A stretch of DNA of 48,556 bases from CBDDCQ01 sp965226285 (lineage in GTDB: Bacteria > Bacteroidota > Bacteroidia > Flavobacteriales > Ichthyobacteriaceae): positions 1-48,556 of the forward strand of contig CBDDCQ010000003.1 in assembly GCA_965226285.1 (NCBI GenBank), read 5' to 3'. The notes beneath the pieces were generated by a model that saw only the letters and a program-made list of their open reading frames with translations, did no database searches and was not told the DNA's origin. A program made the position numbers and the translations under genes. Of this stretch, positions 14,628-23,918 are shown piece by piece. Each line of letters opens with the position of its first letter. The first letter of the stretch is position 1.

Positions 14628-15311
14628 ATGGGTAGAAAAATTTTTGTTTCGTATAAACATAATGATAAGAATATTTATAAATTAGAAGAAGAAAATTATA
14701 AAGTAGATGGTGAATATACCGCACGTTCTTATGTAGATTATTTAATCGATTCTTTTAAAGGTGATGAAATATACAAAGGAGAGGGAAACGAAGATTTAAG
14801 TAAGTTTAAAGATGATACTATTAAAAACCATTTAAAAGAAAAAATTCATGATAGTAGTATTACATTGGTTTTAATATCTCCTAAGATGAAAACAAATGAA
14901 AAAGAAAGTGGGCAGTGGGTACCTTGGGAAATAGCTTATTCTCTAAAAGAAATTACACGAAATGATAGAACAAGTCACCCCAATGGGATTATAGCATTGG
15001 TATTACCTGATAAAACTAATTCTTACAGTTATTATATTGAAGATAATACATGTCAATACTGTAATTGTAGAACATTAAAAACCAATGAACTTTTTAAAAT
15101 ATTAAAAGAAAATATGTTTAACATAAAAGAGCCTACTTTTAGCAATTGCGAACATCATACAGAAAACACAGTTTACACAGGAGAAAGTAGCTATATTTTA
15201 TCAGTAAAATGGCACGATTTTATAAAAGATAAAGATCAGTTTATAGAAAGAGCAACTGCAATTAGAGATAATAGAAAAGCGTATAACATAGTAAAAGAAA
15301 TACAGCAATGA
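14628..15311 (+). CDS. TIR-like protein (MTH538/DUF1863, ThsB-like), first of operon
   Basis: 227 residues. Begins KIFVSYKHND (4-13), the first strand and SYK motif of TIR-like folds, then DSSITLVLISP (75-85) and WVPWEIAYSLKEI (97-109). Glu101 in the WxxWE context is the likely catalytic residue, followed by NGIIALVLP. This is the architecture of the Thoeris ThsB family, which makes a signalling nucleotide from NAD upon phage sensing. A C-terminal part with several Cys and His (CQYCNC, NCEHH) is unassigned. It overlaps the next gene by 4 bases (ATGA), so they are translationally coupled. No ThsA (SIR2/SLOG) gene is nearby. Fold confident; biochemical activity inferred. Confidence 0.8.
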   Translation: MGRKIFVSYKHNDKNIYKLEEENYKVDGEYTARSYVDYLIDSFKGDEIYKGEGNEDLSKFKDDTIKNHLKEKIHDSSITLVLISPKMKTNEKESGQWVPWEIAYSLKEITRNDRTSHPNGIIALVLPDKTNSYSYYIEDNTCQYCNCRTLKTNELFKILKENMFNIKEPTFSNCEHHTENTVYTGESSYILSVKWHDFIKDKDQFIERATAIRDNRKAYNIVKEIQQ

Positions 15312-15724
15312 TTGAAAATAAAATAAAACATTTGGAGTTTTTACAAAGTATTATTACAAGAATGAATACCAATTCTTTTCAAGTAAAAACTTTTTGTATT
15401 ACGATTGTATCAGCATTGTTGGCAGTTTTTGCTTCTACAAAAAACGAATGGTTTATTTTAATTAGTGGTTTTGCAGTATCGTTATTTTGGTTTTTAGATA
15501 GTTATTATTTGCAACAAGAAAGAAAATTTAGAGGTGTTTATAATAATGTATCAGGATTAAAAAATGATATTGAAATTAAAGATTTTGAAATGCCTATTCA
15601 TAAGTTCAAAGGAGGTTCATTTAATTATTGGAAAGTATTTTTTTCAATTACAATTTTATTGTTTTATGGGTTTGTAGTAGGCTTGTTAGTTTTAGTATTT
15701 TTATTGTTAAATTTTATTAATTAA
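15308..15724 (+). CDS. Membrane protein paired with TIR proteins, possible effector
   Basis: 138 residues. A short amphipathic start with KHLEFLQSIITRMNTNSFQVK, two hydrophobic helices (about 27-42 and 48-66), a charged middle (LQQERKFRGVYNN at 68-80) and a long hydrophobic C-terminal stretch (108-136). Small membrane proteins starting RMNxNSF are, to my knowledge, common neighbours of TIR-like genes. In Thoeris- or CBASS-like logic a membrane protein could act as the pore-forming or membrane-damaging effector activated by the TIR product; that is inference. It overlaps the upstream TIR gene and ends 14 bases before the downstream one. Confidence 0.75.
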   Translation: MIENKIKHLEFLQSIITRMNTNSFQVKTFCITIVSALLAVFASTKNEWFILISGFAVSLFWFLDSYYLQQERKFRGVYNNVSGLKNDIEIKDFEMPIHKFKGGSFNYWKVFFSITILLFYGFVVGLLVLVFLLLNFIN

Positions 15725-15738
15725 AAAGGTTTTATATT

Positions 15739-16227
15739 ATGAGAAGAGTGTTTTTTAGTTTTAAGTATGAAGATGTGTTTAAGGTTAATGTTGTTAGAAA
15801 TAGTGGAGTTTTAAAAAATAATAGCTATGAAGCAGGTTTTATTGATAAAGCTGAAAGAGAAAAATTAAAAAAGCAAACCGTTTCAAAAATTAAAAATTGG
15901 ATAGATAAGCAATTAGAAGGCACATCAGTAACGGTTGTTTTAGTTGGTGAAAATACTTGGGAAAGCAATTGGGTACTCTATGAGATAAAACAAAGCATAG
16001 AAAAACGTAATGGGTTGCTTTGTGTTTATATACATGAAATAAAAGACCAGTATAGTAATATGTCACAAAAAGGGAAAAGTCCATTTATAGAACAATTAGG
16101 TTGGATAAGTTCGAAAGATGAAATGTTAAACTATCCTTGTTGTAGTAATTACAACTGGATTTCAGATGATGGTTATAATAATTTGGGTGATTGGGTAGAA
16201 AAGGCAGCTAAACAAGCTGGGAAGTAA
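15739..16227 (+). CDS. TIR-like protein (DUF1863, ThsB-like), third of operon
   Basis: 162 residues, clearly different from the first TIR protein. RRVFFSFKYEDVFKVNVVRN (2-21) is the typical ThsB-like opening, then TSVTVVLVGENTW (62-74), WVLYEIKQSI (78-87, Glu82 as candidate catalytic residue) and GLLCVYIH (92-99). The C-terminus is short with a CC pair (about 135). A 14-base gap after the membrane protein suggests one transcript. Two non-identical TIR proteins around one membrane protein could mean two sensors, or an enzyme and a regulator. Confidence 0.78.
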   Translation: MRRVFFSFKYEDVFKVNVVRNSGVLKNNSYEAGFIDKAEREKLKKQTVSKIKNWIDKQLEGTSVTVVLVGENTWESNWVLYEIKQSIEKRNGLLCVYIHEIKDQYSNMSQKGKSPFIEQLGWISSKDEMLNYPCCSNYNWISDDGYNNLGDWVEKAAKQAGK

Positions 16228-16268
16228 ATTTATTTGATATATCGCCAAATGTTAAAATATAACCCTAA

Positions 16269-16373
16269 ATGAATCCTAATCTCCAAAAACCCCGCAAACC
16301 CAACCGCTTAAAAAATTATGATTATTCACAAGATGGGGCGTATTTTGTGATGATTTGTGTACAAGATAAATAA
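16269..16373 (+). pseudogene. N-terminal remnant of a RAYT (REP-associated tyrosine transposase)
   Basis: 34 codons from an ATG read NPNLQKPRKPNRLKNYDYSQ then DGAYFVMICVQDK and a TAA. The RLKxYDYSQxGAYFVTICxQ signature opens the Y1-transposase domain of RAYT proteins, which are linked to REP palindromes. The rest, with the HUH and catalytic Tyr, is gone. Downstream 16374-16470 is unrecognised AT-rich sequence. It suggests that a transposase able to move the island's palindromes was once present. Confidence 0.75.
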
Positions 16374-16471
16374 GATATTCAATTTTTAAAAGATCAATAT
16401 CTAAGTAAAATTTATTTACATGGATTGTTTTTATACTCTATCTTTGAAAAAATAAAAAATGATTAACAAAA

Positions 16472-16682
16472 AAAAGTAACTGTTTTTGCAAAACTTCCTA
16501 AAATATCTATTTCTACCCCTTATAAAAAATATATCCCATATTTTGCGTATTTGATAGAAAAAACGGACGGCAAAAAACTGTTTTTAGTGGTAGAAGCCAA
16601 AGGTTTTAACCATAAAAACGATATACCAGATAAAACAAGAATGATTTCACAAACATTAAATGACATATTAGTTAAACTCTGA
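16472..16682 (+). pseudogene. res 3'-region fragment
   Basis: Reads KVTVFAKLPKISISTPYKKY and on through FAYLIEKTDGKKLFLVVEAK to a TGA at 16680, matching the nuclease domain of Res (encoded at 11705-11865). The nuclease Asp is lost (NPDFAY has become IPYFAY) and the helicase part is missing. The middle is base-for-base identical to intact res, while the ends have drifted, suggesting recent exchange. It marks the right edge of the island, 10 bases before the dCMP deaminase gene. Confidence 0.88.
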
Positions 16683-16692
16683 ATAAAAATAT

Positions 16693-17127
16693 ATGGAAAG
16701 AGAACGACAATTAAAATACGACACTACCTATTTAAAAATGGCGAGAGAATGGGCAAAACTCTCTCATTGCAAACGCAAACAAGTAGGGGCTTTAATTGTG
16801 AAGGATAGGACCATCATATCTGATGGCTATAATGGCACCCCCACGGGTTTTGAAAATTGCTGCGAAGACGAAGATTATAAAACCAAATGGTATGTACTCC
16901 ATGCCGAAGCCAATGCCATACTCAAGGTAGCGTCATCTACGCAATCATGCAAAGGAGCTATACTATACATTACCCATTTACCTTGTAAAGAGTGTAGCAA
17001 ACTCATTTTACAATCAGGTATTAAAAAAGTAGTATATAGCGAAAGTTATAGAGATAAAGATGGATTGAATTTTTTAAAAGAGGCAGGTATAAAAATCACG
17101 CAAATTGACATTACAGATGGATTATAA
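16693..17127 (+). CDS. dCMP deaminase family protein
   Basis: 144 residues, the full length for ComEB/dCMP deaminases. Zinc-binding and catalytic motif HAEAN (70-74) and PCKEC (97-101). The enzyme turns dCMP into dUMP, feeding thymidylate synthesis. The ATG at 16693 follows an A-rich leader. It overlaps the phosphatase gene by 11 bases, so the two are translated together. A fragment of this or a closely related gene is found at 14360-14449 inside the island, so the island border lies at or just before this gene. Confidence 0.93.
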   Translation: MERERQLKYDTTYLKMAREWAKLSHCKRKQVGALIVKDRTIISDGYNGTPTGFENCCEDEDYKTKWYVLHAEANAILKVASSTQSCKGAILYITHLPCKECSKLILQSGIKKVVYSESYRDKDGLNFLKEAGIKITQIDITDGL

Positions 17128-17908
17128 AAAACTTTGTGAACAAACTATTGAAATTGTAAAAGAATCAGGAAATTTTATTCGATACGAAGCCAAAAACTTT
17201 TCTAAAGACAAAGTAGAAACTAAAAGTTTAAATAGCTTAGTATCTTATGTAGATAAACAAGCAGAAAAAATTTTGGTACAGGGGCTATCTAATGTACTTC
17301 CCAATGCGGGATTTATTACCGAAGAAGATACCATAGCACAAGAAGAAAAAGAATACAAATGGATTATAGACCCCTTAGACGGAACTACTAACTTTATACA
17401 TGGAATACCTGTATATGCAGTATCTGTAGCACTTACGGTAAACCAAAAAACAGTAATAGGAGTAATCTATGAAATAGGTAGAGATGAATGCTTTTACGCA
17501 TACTTAGATGGTGGAGTATATTTAAATGAAAAACCTATAAGTGTGAATACGAATAACGATTTGAAAAACTCGCTTATAGCTACGGGGTTTCCCTGTTATA
17601 TATTTGATAAAACAGAAGATTTTTTCAAAGTACTAGAACATTTAATAAAAAACACCCGAGGCTTGAGAAGAATGGGTTCTGCTGCTACTGATTTAGCCTA
17701 TGTAGCTTGTGGCAGGTTCGATGGCTTTTTTGAACATAGCCTAAGTGCTTGGGACGTAGCAGCAGGGGCTTTTATAGTAGAGTGTGCAGGAGGTAGAGTA
17801 AGTGATTACAATGGAGCTGATGATTATATTTTTGGAAAGGAAATTATAGCCTGTAACAAAAGTATTTACGATGATTTTTTTAAAATTATACATAAACATT
17901 TTTATTAG
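17117..17908 (+). CDS. Inositol monophosphatase family protein (SuhB-like)
   Basis: 263 residues from the ATG at 17117 (MDYKKLCEQTIEI); a TTG at 17105 is less likely. Metal-site motifs of the family are present: ITEEDT (67-72), IDPLDGTTNF (84-93) and SAWDVAAGAF (about 209-218). These Mg-dependent phosphatases act on myo-inositol-1-phosphate or related sugar phosphates; the substrate here is not determined. It overlaps the deaminase gene and runs toward aroC on the other strand. The 192 bases before aroC's stop hold a short GC-containing inverted stretch near 18017-18040 but no clear gene. Confidence 0.93.
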   Translation: MDYKKLCEQTIEIVKESGNFIRYEAKNFSKDKVETKSLNSLVSYVDKQAEKILVQGLSNVLPNAGFITEEDTIAQEEKEYKWIIDPLDGTTNFIHGIPVYAVSVALTVNQKTVIGVIYEIGRDECFYAYLDGGVYLNEKPISVNTNNDLKNSLIATGFPCYIFDKTEDFFKVLEHLIKNTRGLRRMGSAATDLAYVACGRFDGFFEHSLSAWDVAAGAFIVECAGGRVSDYNGADDYIFGKEIIACNKSIYDDFFKIIHKHFY

Positions 17909-18100
17909 ATGAAAAAAATGTGTATTTTATAATAGTATCGCTAAGAATGAATTAATCTTTGAAAATTTAGATGAGATAAAGATATAATATTTATTTCCCA
18001 TTTCAAAAATTAAAAAACCCTATAATTATAGAAAGGGGTCACAATTATGATTATCAAACATGCTAAAAAAGTATCTCAAAGGATAAATAAGATTTATCAC

Positions 18101-19165
18101 TTACACTTTAGAAGTTCTATGTATCAGTGTATAATCAGCCAATACCATAGCTGCCATAGCCTCTACTATAGGTACTGCACGAGGAACTACGCAAGGGTCG
18201 TGTCTGCCTTTGCCCTCTATGGTTATCTCTTCTCCATCTTTATTAATAGATTGCTGAGGTTTCATAATAGTAGCTACGGGTTTAAAAGATACCCTAAAAT
18301 AAATGTCTTGTCCATTAGAAATACCTCCTTGTACACCACCTGAATAATTGGTTTGCATAGAACCATCTATATTGAATATATCATTGTGCTGAGACCCTCT
18401 CATACGTGTACCTTCAAAGCCACTTCCATATTCAAATCCTTTTACTGCATTTATCGAGAGCATGGCTTTACCCAATTCAGCATGAAGCTTATTAAATACA
18501 GGTTCTCCAAGTCCTATAGGCACGTTTTTGAGTACACAAGTTACCACACCGCCTATAGTATCTCCTTCTTTTCTTATCTTTTTTATCAATTTTATCATCC
18601 GATCTGCCATATCCATATCAGGGCAACGTACAGGTGTATCTTCTATTTTACTCAAATCGTAAGCTGTATAATCCCCATCCAAGTTTATCCCTCCTACAGA
18701 TGACACAAAAGCCTTAATTTCAATAGAACTTAAAAATTGCTTAGCTATAGATCCTGCTACTATTCTACAAGCTGTTTCTCTTGCAGATGAACGCCCTCCT
18801 CCTCTATAATCTCTTATACCATATTTTTTATCGTAGGTATAATCTGCATGAGATGGGCGATATTGATCTTTGATATGCTTATAATCTATTGAACGTTGAT
18901 CAGTATTCTCTATTACAAAACCTATAGAACAACCGGTAGTAACCCCCTCAAATACTCCCGATAATATTTTCACTTGGTCTGTTTCTTTCCTTTGAGTAGT
19001 AATTTGAGATTGCCCTGGTCTTCTTCTCTTCAGATCTCCTTGAATAGTCTCTATATCTATTTTTATGCCTGCAGGTACACCATCTATTACTCCTCCTATA
19101 GATTTTCCATGAGATTCTCCGAATGTAGTAACCCTAAATATATTTCCAAAACTATTTGCTGACAT
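18101..19165 (-). CDS. aroC: Chorismate synthase
   Basis: 354 residues. Last step of the shikimate pathway, 5-enolpyruvylshikimate-3-phosphate to chorismate, with reduced FMN as cofactor. Signatures: FGESHG (15-20), RPSHADYTYDKKYG, YRGGGRSSARETACR, and the C-terminal region with SFKPVATI. ATG at 19165 opens MSANSFGNIFRVTTFGESHG, the normal N-terminus. A terminator hairpin (19185-19209) just upstream separates it from the DUF3467/rpoC transcript, so it needs its own promoter, which I do not see clearly. Confidence 0.97.
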   Translation of the reverse strand: MSANSFGNIFRVTTFGESHGKSIGGVIDGVPAGIKIDIETIQGDLKRRRPGQSQITTQRKETDQVKILSGVFEGVTTGCSIGFVIENTDQRSIDYKHIKDQYRPSHADYTYDKKYGIRDYRGGGRSSARETACRIVAGSIAKQFLSSIEIKAFVSSVGGINLDGDYTAYDLSKIEDTPVRCPDMDMADRMIKLIKKIRKEGDTIGGVVTCVLKNVPIGLGEPVFNKLHAELGKAMLSINAVKGFEYGSGFEGTRMRGSQHNDIFNIDGSMQTNYSGGVQGGISNGQDIYFRVSFKPVATIMKPQQSINKDGEEITIEGKGRHDPCVVPRAVPIVEAMAAMVLADYTLIHRTSKV

Positions 19166-19184
19166 CGTTATATAATTAAAAAAA

Positions 19185-19209
19185 GACTATACTTTTAATC
19201 TATATAGTC
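19185..19209 (-). terminator. Intrinsic terminator after the DUF3467 gene
   Basis: 7-bp stem GACTATA / TATAGTC, 11-base loop, followed on the minus strand by seven T. It lies 28 bases after the DUF3467 stop and 20 bases before the aroC start, so it probably ends the long rpo transcript. The plus-strand side is also T-rich. Confidence 0.75.
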
Positions 19210-19236
19210 CCTTTTTCTTTTAATCACTCATAAAAA

Positions 19237-19563
19237 TTAAGCCTCTCCTTTAGTACCAAAAAAAGGAATGGATACATTTTCTTGTTTCTCTATATCTGTA
19301 ATCTCACCATGAGAACTCTCATATCTAGACACATTTTGATGTAATGCCATCAATAACCTTTTGGCATGATGAGGACTCAAAATTATTCTAGAATTAACCC
19401 TTGCCTTGGGAGTACCTGGCATCACTGTAACAAAATCTAATACAAATTCAGATACAGAATTATTAATAATAGCCAAATTAGAATATACTCCTTGTGCTAC
19501 AGCATCATCTAACTCTATTTCAATTTGATCTTCCTTTAATATTTCCTTTTCATCTTTTTTCAT
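19237..19563 (-). CDS. DUF3467 family protein
   Basis: 108 residues. Contains IELDDAVAQGVYSNLAIINN then SVSEFVLDFVTVMPG and ILSPHHAKRLLMALHQNV, the whole DUF3467 pattern. Its biochemical role is unknown. It starts 5 bases after the rpoC stop and is conserved at this position in Bacteroidota, so it is co-transcribed with RNA polymerase genes. A terminator follows. Confidence 0.9.
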   Translation of the reverse strand: MKKDEKEILKEDQIEIELDDAVAQGVYSNLAIINNSVSEFVLDFVTVMPGTPKARVNSRIILSPHHAKRLLMALHQNVSRYESSHGEITDIEKQENVSIPFFGTKGEA

Positions 19564-19568
19564 ACTAT

Positions 19569-22500
19569 TTATTCCTTGAGTTCCATCATTTCCTGATATT
19601 CTTCTTTACTTCCTACTATTATATTTTCATCATATAATAGGCCCGTACCAGCCGGTATTCTATGTCCTACTATCACATTTTCTTTGAGTCCTTCTAAATA
19701 ATCTACTTTCCCATTTACAGCCGCTTCGTTAAGTACTTTTGTAGTTTCTTGGAATGATGCTGCTGACATAAAGGATTTAGTTTGCAAAGATGCTCTAGTA
19801 ATACCTTGCAATATCAATTTTGCAGTAGCTAACTTTACATCTCTTACTTGTAAAGGTTGCTTACCTTCTCTCCTAAGTAGTGAATTTTCATCTCTCAACT
19901 GCCGTGGACTTATAGTCTGTCCTTCTTTATATCTATCAGAATCTCCTTTGTCTGTTACTACACTCTTACCGTATATCCTATCATTTTCTGCTATAAAGTC
20001 CATTTTATGCACTAAATTCTGCTCCAAGAAAGAAGTATCTCCTGCATCCATGATTTCTACTTTACGCATCATCTGACGAACAATCACTTCAAAATGTTTA
20101 TCATCAATTTTTACACCTTGCAAACGATATACCTCTTGTAACTCATTTACTAAATACTCTTGTACTTTGGTGGGCCCTTGTATGGATAGTATATCTTGTG
20201 GGGTAACTACACCCTGAGAAAGAGGAGCACCTGATTTCACATAGTCATTTTCCTGTACAAGTATCTGACTAGATAATTTAACCAAGTATTTTCTCTGTTC
20301 TCCTGTTTTTGCCTCTACTATAACCTCCCTACTACCTCTCTTTATCTTACCAAAAGACACCACTCCATCTATTTCAGAAACTACAGCCGGATTAGAGGAG
20401 TTTCTCGCTTCAAAAAGTTCTGTAATCCTAGGAAGACCTCCTGTAATATCACCTGATTTAGCAGATCTTCTAGGTATTTTTACCAATGTATCTCCCTTTG
20501 AAACCTTCGCCTTATCACCTATCATCAAATGTGCATCTAAAGGTAAATTATACGATTTAAGTACATTTCCTTTTTTATCAACAACAATAATACTGGGTAT
20601 TTTTTTCTTATCCTTAGATTCTATAATTACTTTCTCTTGGAAACCCGTTTGTTCATCTACTTCTACCTTATATGTAATGCCTTGTTCTAAATTCTGGTAT
20701 TGCACAATACCAGCTTCTTCTGATATAATCAATCCATTATATGGATCCCAAGAACATATATCTTGCCCTTTATTTATATCTTGACCATCTTTCACATAAA
20801 GCAAAGAACCATAAGATAAATTATTAGTAGAAAGTACCGCTCCTGTTTCTTTATTTAACACCTTAATCTCAGCAGAACGAGATACTACAATATCTACTTT
20901 ATTTTTATTTTTACCCTTACCTTGAATTATCCTTAAATCATCTATCTGGACTTTCCCTTCAAACTTAGAGGTCATTTTAGATACCTCTGATATATTACCT
21001 GCAGTTCCCCCAACATGGAATGTTCGAAGCGTAAGCTGCGTACCAGGCTCACCAATAGATTGTGCTGCAATTACTCCTACTGCTTCTCCTTTTTGAACCA
21101 TTTTCTTAGTTGCCAAATTTCTACCATAGCACTTAGCACAAATACCTCTTTCTGATTCACAAGTAAGTACAGAACGAACTTCTACACTTTCTAATCCTGA
21201 TTCATTAATAAGTTCTGCAATTTTTTCTGTAATTTCTTCATCTTCAGCAACTAACAACTCATCTGTATCAGGATGATATATATTCCCTAATACTACTCTA
21301 CCTAATACTCTCTCACCTAAAGTTTCTAATATCTCTTCATTTTTTTTAAGAGCTACTACTTCTAATCCTCTTATGGTACCACAATCTTCTTCTCTAATAA
21401 TTACATCTTGCGATACATCTACCAAACGACGCGTCAAATATCCTGCATCGGCTGTTTTCAAAGCTGTATCAGCCAAACCTTTACGTGCACCGTGAGTAGA
21501 AATAAAGTACTCTAATATAGAAAGACCTTCTTTAAAGTTTGCAATAATAGGATTTTCTATAATTTCTCCTCCTTGAACCCCTGACTTCTGAGGCTTAGCC
21601 ATTAACCCTCTCATTCCTACAAGCTGACGAATTTGCTCTTTAGATCCTCTAGCTCCTGAATCAAGCATCATATATACAGAGTTAAACCCTTGATTATCTT
21701 CTCTCAAACGCTTCATTGCCAAATCTGTCAATCTAGCATTTGCAGTAGTCCATACATCTATGATTTGATTATACCTTTCATTGTTAGTAATCAACCCCAT
21801 ATTATAACTACCCCAAATAGAATCTACTGCATCTGTAGCTTCACTTATCATACTTTCTTTCTCATTTGGAATCACCAAATCACCCAAACTAAAAGACAAA
21901 CCACCATTGAATGCATTGCTATACCCTAAATCTTTAATATTATCTAGAAAAGCCGCTGTAGTAAGAACATCAGTCCTCTTTAATACCTCTGATATTACAT
22001 CTCTAAGAGCCTTTTTGGTCAATACTTCATTTACATACGGCACCTCTTTAGGTACCACTTCATTAAAAAGTACTCTACCTACAGTAGTTTCTATAATCTT
22101 TTGTAGTGGTTTATCATCTTCAACAGTATGTGTTCTTACCCTAATACTAGTATGTAAATCCACTGCTTTTTCATTATATGCTATCTTTACCTCTTCGGGA
22201 GAATAAAATATAACGCTCTCTCCTTTTATCTTTCTATTTTTTTCAGAAACTCTAGATTTAGTCATATAGTAAAGTCCTAATACCATATCTTGAGAAGGTA
22301 CTGTAATAGGTGCTCCATTAGCAGGATTAAGTATGTTATGAGAAGACAACATTAATAGTTGAGCTTCTAATATAGCATCTGTGCCCAAAGGCAAATGAAC
22401 AGCCATCTGATCTCCATCAAAATCAGCATTGAACGAAGTACAAACCAAAGGATGCAATTGAATTGCTTTACCCTCTATAAGTTTAGGTTGGAATGCTTGT

Positions 22501-23849
22501 ATACTCAAACGGTGTAGTGTTGGAGCTCTATTTAACAATACAGGATGTCCTGTCAATACATTTTCTAAAATATCCCACACTACCGCTTCTTTTTTATCTA
22601 TAATTTTTTTAGCAGATTTTACCGTTTTCACAATACCTCTATCCATCAATTTTCTTATGATAAAAGGCTTATAAAGTTCTGCTGCCATATGCTTAGGAAT
22701 ACCACATTCATACATTTTCAATTCAGGACCTACTACAATTACCGAACGTGCAGAATAATCTACTCTTTTACCCAATAAATTTTGACGGAATCTACCTTGT
22801 TTTCCTTTCAAAGAATCAGACAATGATTTTAACGGTCTATTAGCGTTCGTTTTTACTGCAGAAGATTTTCTAGAATTATCTATCAATGAATCCACTGATT
22901 CTTGAAGCATTCTCTTTTCATTTCTCAAAATTACTTCAGGAGCTTTAATAGCTAATAAACGCTTTAAACGAGTATTTCTAATGATAACTCTTCTATATAA
23001 ATCATTTAAATCTGAAGTAGCAAATCTTCCTCCATCAAGAGGTACTAATGGTCTTAAGTCTGCCGGAATTACAGGTAATACTTTTAATACCATCCATTCA
23101 GGTTTGTTTTCCACTCTTTTGTTAGCATTCCTAAATGCTTCTACTACTTGAAGTCTCTTTAATGCATCTAATTTTCTTTGCTTAGATGTTTCTATATCTG
23201 CTCTGTGCCTTAATTCATAAGATAACTTATCTAAATCAAGTCTAGATAACAAATCTATCAAACATTCAGCTCCCATCTTAGCTACAAATTTATTAGGGTC
23301 TGAATCTTCTAAATACTGGTTCTCAATGGGTATCCTATCCATTATATCTAAATATTCCTCTTCTGTTAGAAAATCCATTTGCTGAAAAGGCTCTCCATTT
23401 TCATCAGTAGCAATCCCAGACTGAATCACTACATATTTCTCATAATAAACAATAGATTCTAGTCTTTTTGAAGGCAGTCCCAATAAATAACCTATTTTAT
23501 TTGGTAAAGATCTAAAATACCACATATGTACAACTGGAACTACTAAATTGATATGTCCAGTTCTAATTCTTCTTACTTTCTTTTCTATAACCTCTACACC
23601 ACATCTATCACAAACTATACCCTTATATCTAATCCTTTTATACTTTCCACAAGCACACTCATAATCTTTTACAGGACCAAAAACCCGCTCACAGAACAGC
23701 CCATCTCTCTCTGGCTTATGCGTTCTATAATTAATAGTTTCAGGTCTTAGTATCTCACCACTAGAATCTTGTAATATCTCTTCAGGTGAAGCAATACTAA
23801 TGGTTATTTTATTAAATCTACTTCTATTATTTTTATCTGTTCTTTTCAT
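19569..23849 (-). CDS. rpoC: DNA-directed RNA polymerase subunit beta'
   Basis: 1426 residues. Zinc site with Cys65, Cys67, Cys80 and Cys83 near the N-terminus; catalytic Mg motif NADFDGDQMAVHLPL near residue 470; second zinc cluster CESERGICAKCYG near 893-907; trigger-loop region GEPGTQLTLRTFH. The order and length match Bacteroidota beta'. It lies 69 bases after rpoB and shares its transcript. Confidence 0.99.
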   Translation of the reverse strand: MKRTDKNNRSRFNKITISIASPEEILQDSSGEILRPETINYRTHKPERDGLFCERVFGPVKDYECACGKYKRIRYKGIVCDRCGVEVIEKKVRRIRTGHINLVVPVVHMWYFRSLPNKIGYLLGLPSKRLESIVYYEKYVVIQSGIATDENGEPFQQMDFLTEEEYLDIMDRIPIENQYLEDSDPNKFVAKMGAECLIDLLSRLDLDKLSYELRHRADIETSKQRKLDALKRLQVVEAFRNANKRVENKPEWMVLKVLPVIPADLRPLVPLDGGRFATSDLNDLYRRVIIRNTRLKRLLAIKAPEVILRNEKRMLQESVDSLIDNSRKSSAVKTNANRPLKSLSDSLKGKQGRFRQNLLGKRVDYSARSVIVVGPELKMYECGIPKHMAAELYKPFIIRKLMDRGIVKTVKSAKKIIDKKEAVVWDILENVLTGHPVLLNRAPTLHRLSIQAFQPKLIEGKAIQLHPLVCTSFNADFDGDQMAVHLPLGTDAILEAQLLMLSSHNILNPANGAPITVPSQDMVLGLYYMTKSRVSEKNRKIKGESVIFYSPEEVKIAYNEKAVDLHTSIRVRTHTVEDDKPLQKIIETTVGRVLFNEVVPKEVPYVNEVLTKKALRDVISEVLKRTDVLTTAAFLDNIKDLGYSNAFNGGLSFSLGDLVIPNEKESMISEATDAVDSIWGSYNMGLITNNERYNQIIDVWTTANARLTDLAMKRLREDNQGFNSVYMMLDSGARGSKEQIRQLVGMRGLMAKPQKSGVQGGEIIENPIIANFKEGLSILEYFISTHGARKGLADTALKTADAGYLTRRLVDVSQDVIIREEDCGTIRGLEVVALKKNEEILETLGERVLGRVVLGNIYHPDTDELLVAEDEEITEKIAELINESGLESVEVRSVLTCESERGICAKCYGRNLATKKMVQKGEAVGVIAAQSIGEPGTQLTLRTFHVGGTAGNISEVSKMTSKFEGKVQIDDLRIIQGKGKNKNKVDIVVSRSAEIKVLNKETGAVLSTNNLSYGSLLYVKDGQDINKGQDICSWDPYNGLIISEEAGIVQYQNLEQGITYKVEVDEQTGFQEKVIIESKDKKKIPSIIVVDKKGNVLKSYNLPLDAHLMIGDKAKVSKGDTLVKIPRRSAKSGDITGGLPRITELFEARNSSNPAVVSEIDGVVSFGKIKRGSREVIVEAKTGEQRKYLVKLSSQILVQENDYVKSGAPLSQGVVTPQDILSIQGPTKVQEYLVNELQEVYRLQGVKIDDKHFEVIVRQMMRKVEIMDAGDTSFLEQNLVHKMDFIAENDRIYGKSVVTDKGDSDRYKEGQTISPRQLRDENSLLRREGKQPLQVRDVKLATAKLILQGITRASLQTKSFMSAASFQETTKVLNEAAVNGKVDYLEGLKENVIVGHRIPAGTGLLYDENIIVGSKEEYQEMMELKE

Positions 23850-23918
23850 TTTATAGATAAATGATAAATTTTCTTTAAATAATTAAAACACCTTTAATCA
23901 AGGAACTAAACATACTTC

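Noticed and set aside
16374..16470. Possible continuation of the RAYT gene in other frames
   Set aside because: No Y1-transposase motif could be read in any frame, so the stretch is left unassigned.
18047..18703. Plus-strand open frames opposite aroC
   Set aside because: They are shadows of a firmly identified gene and show no family motifs.
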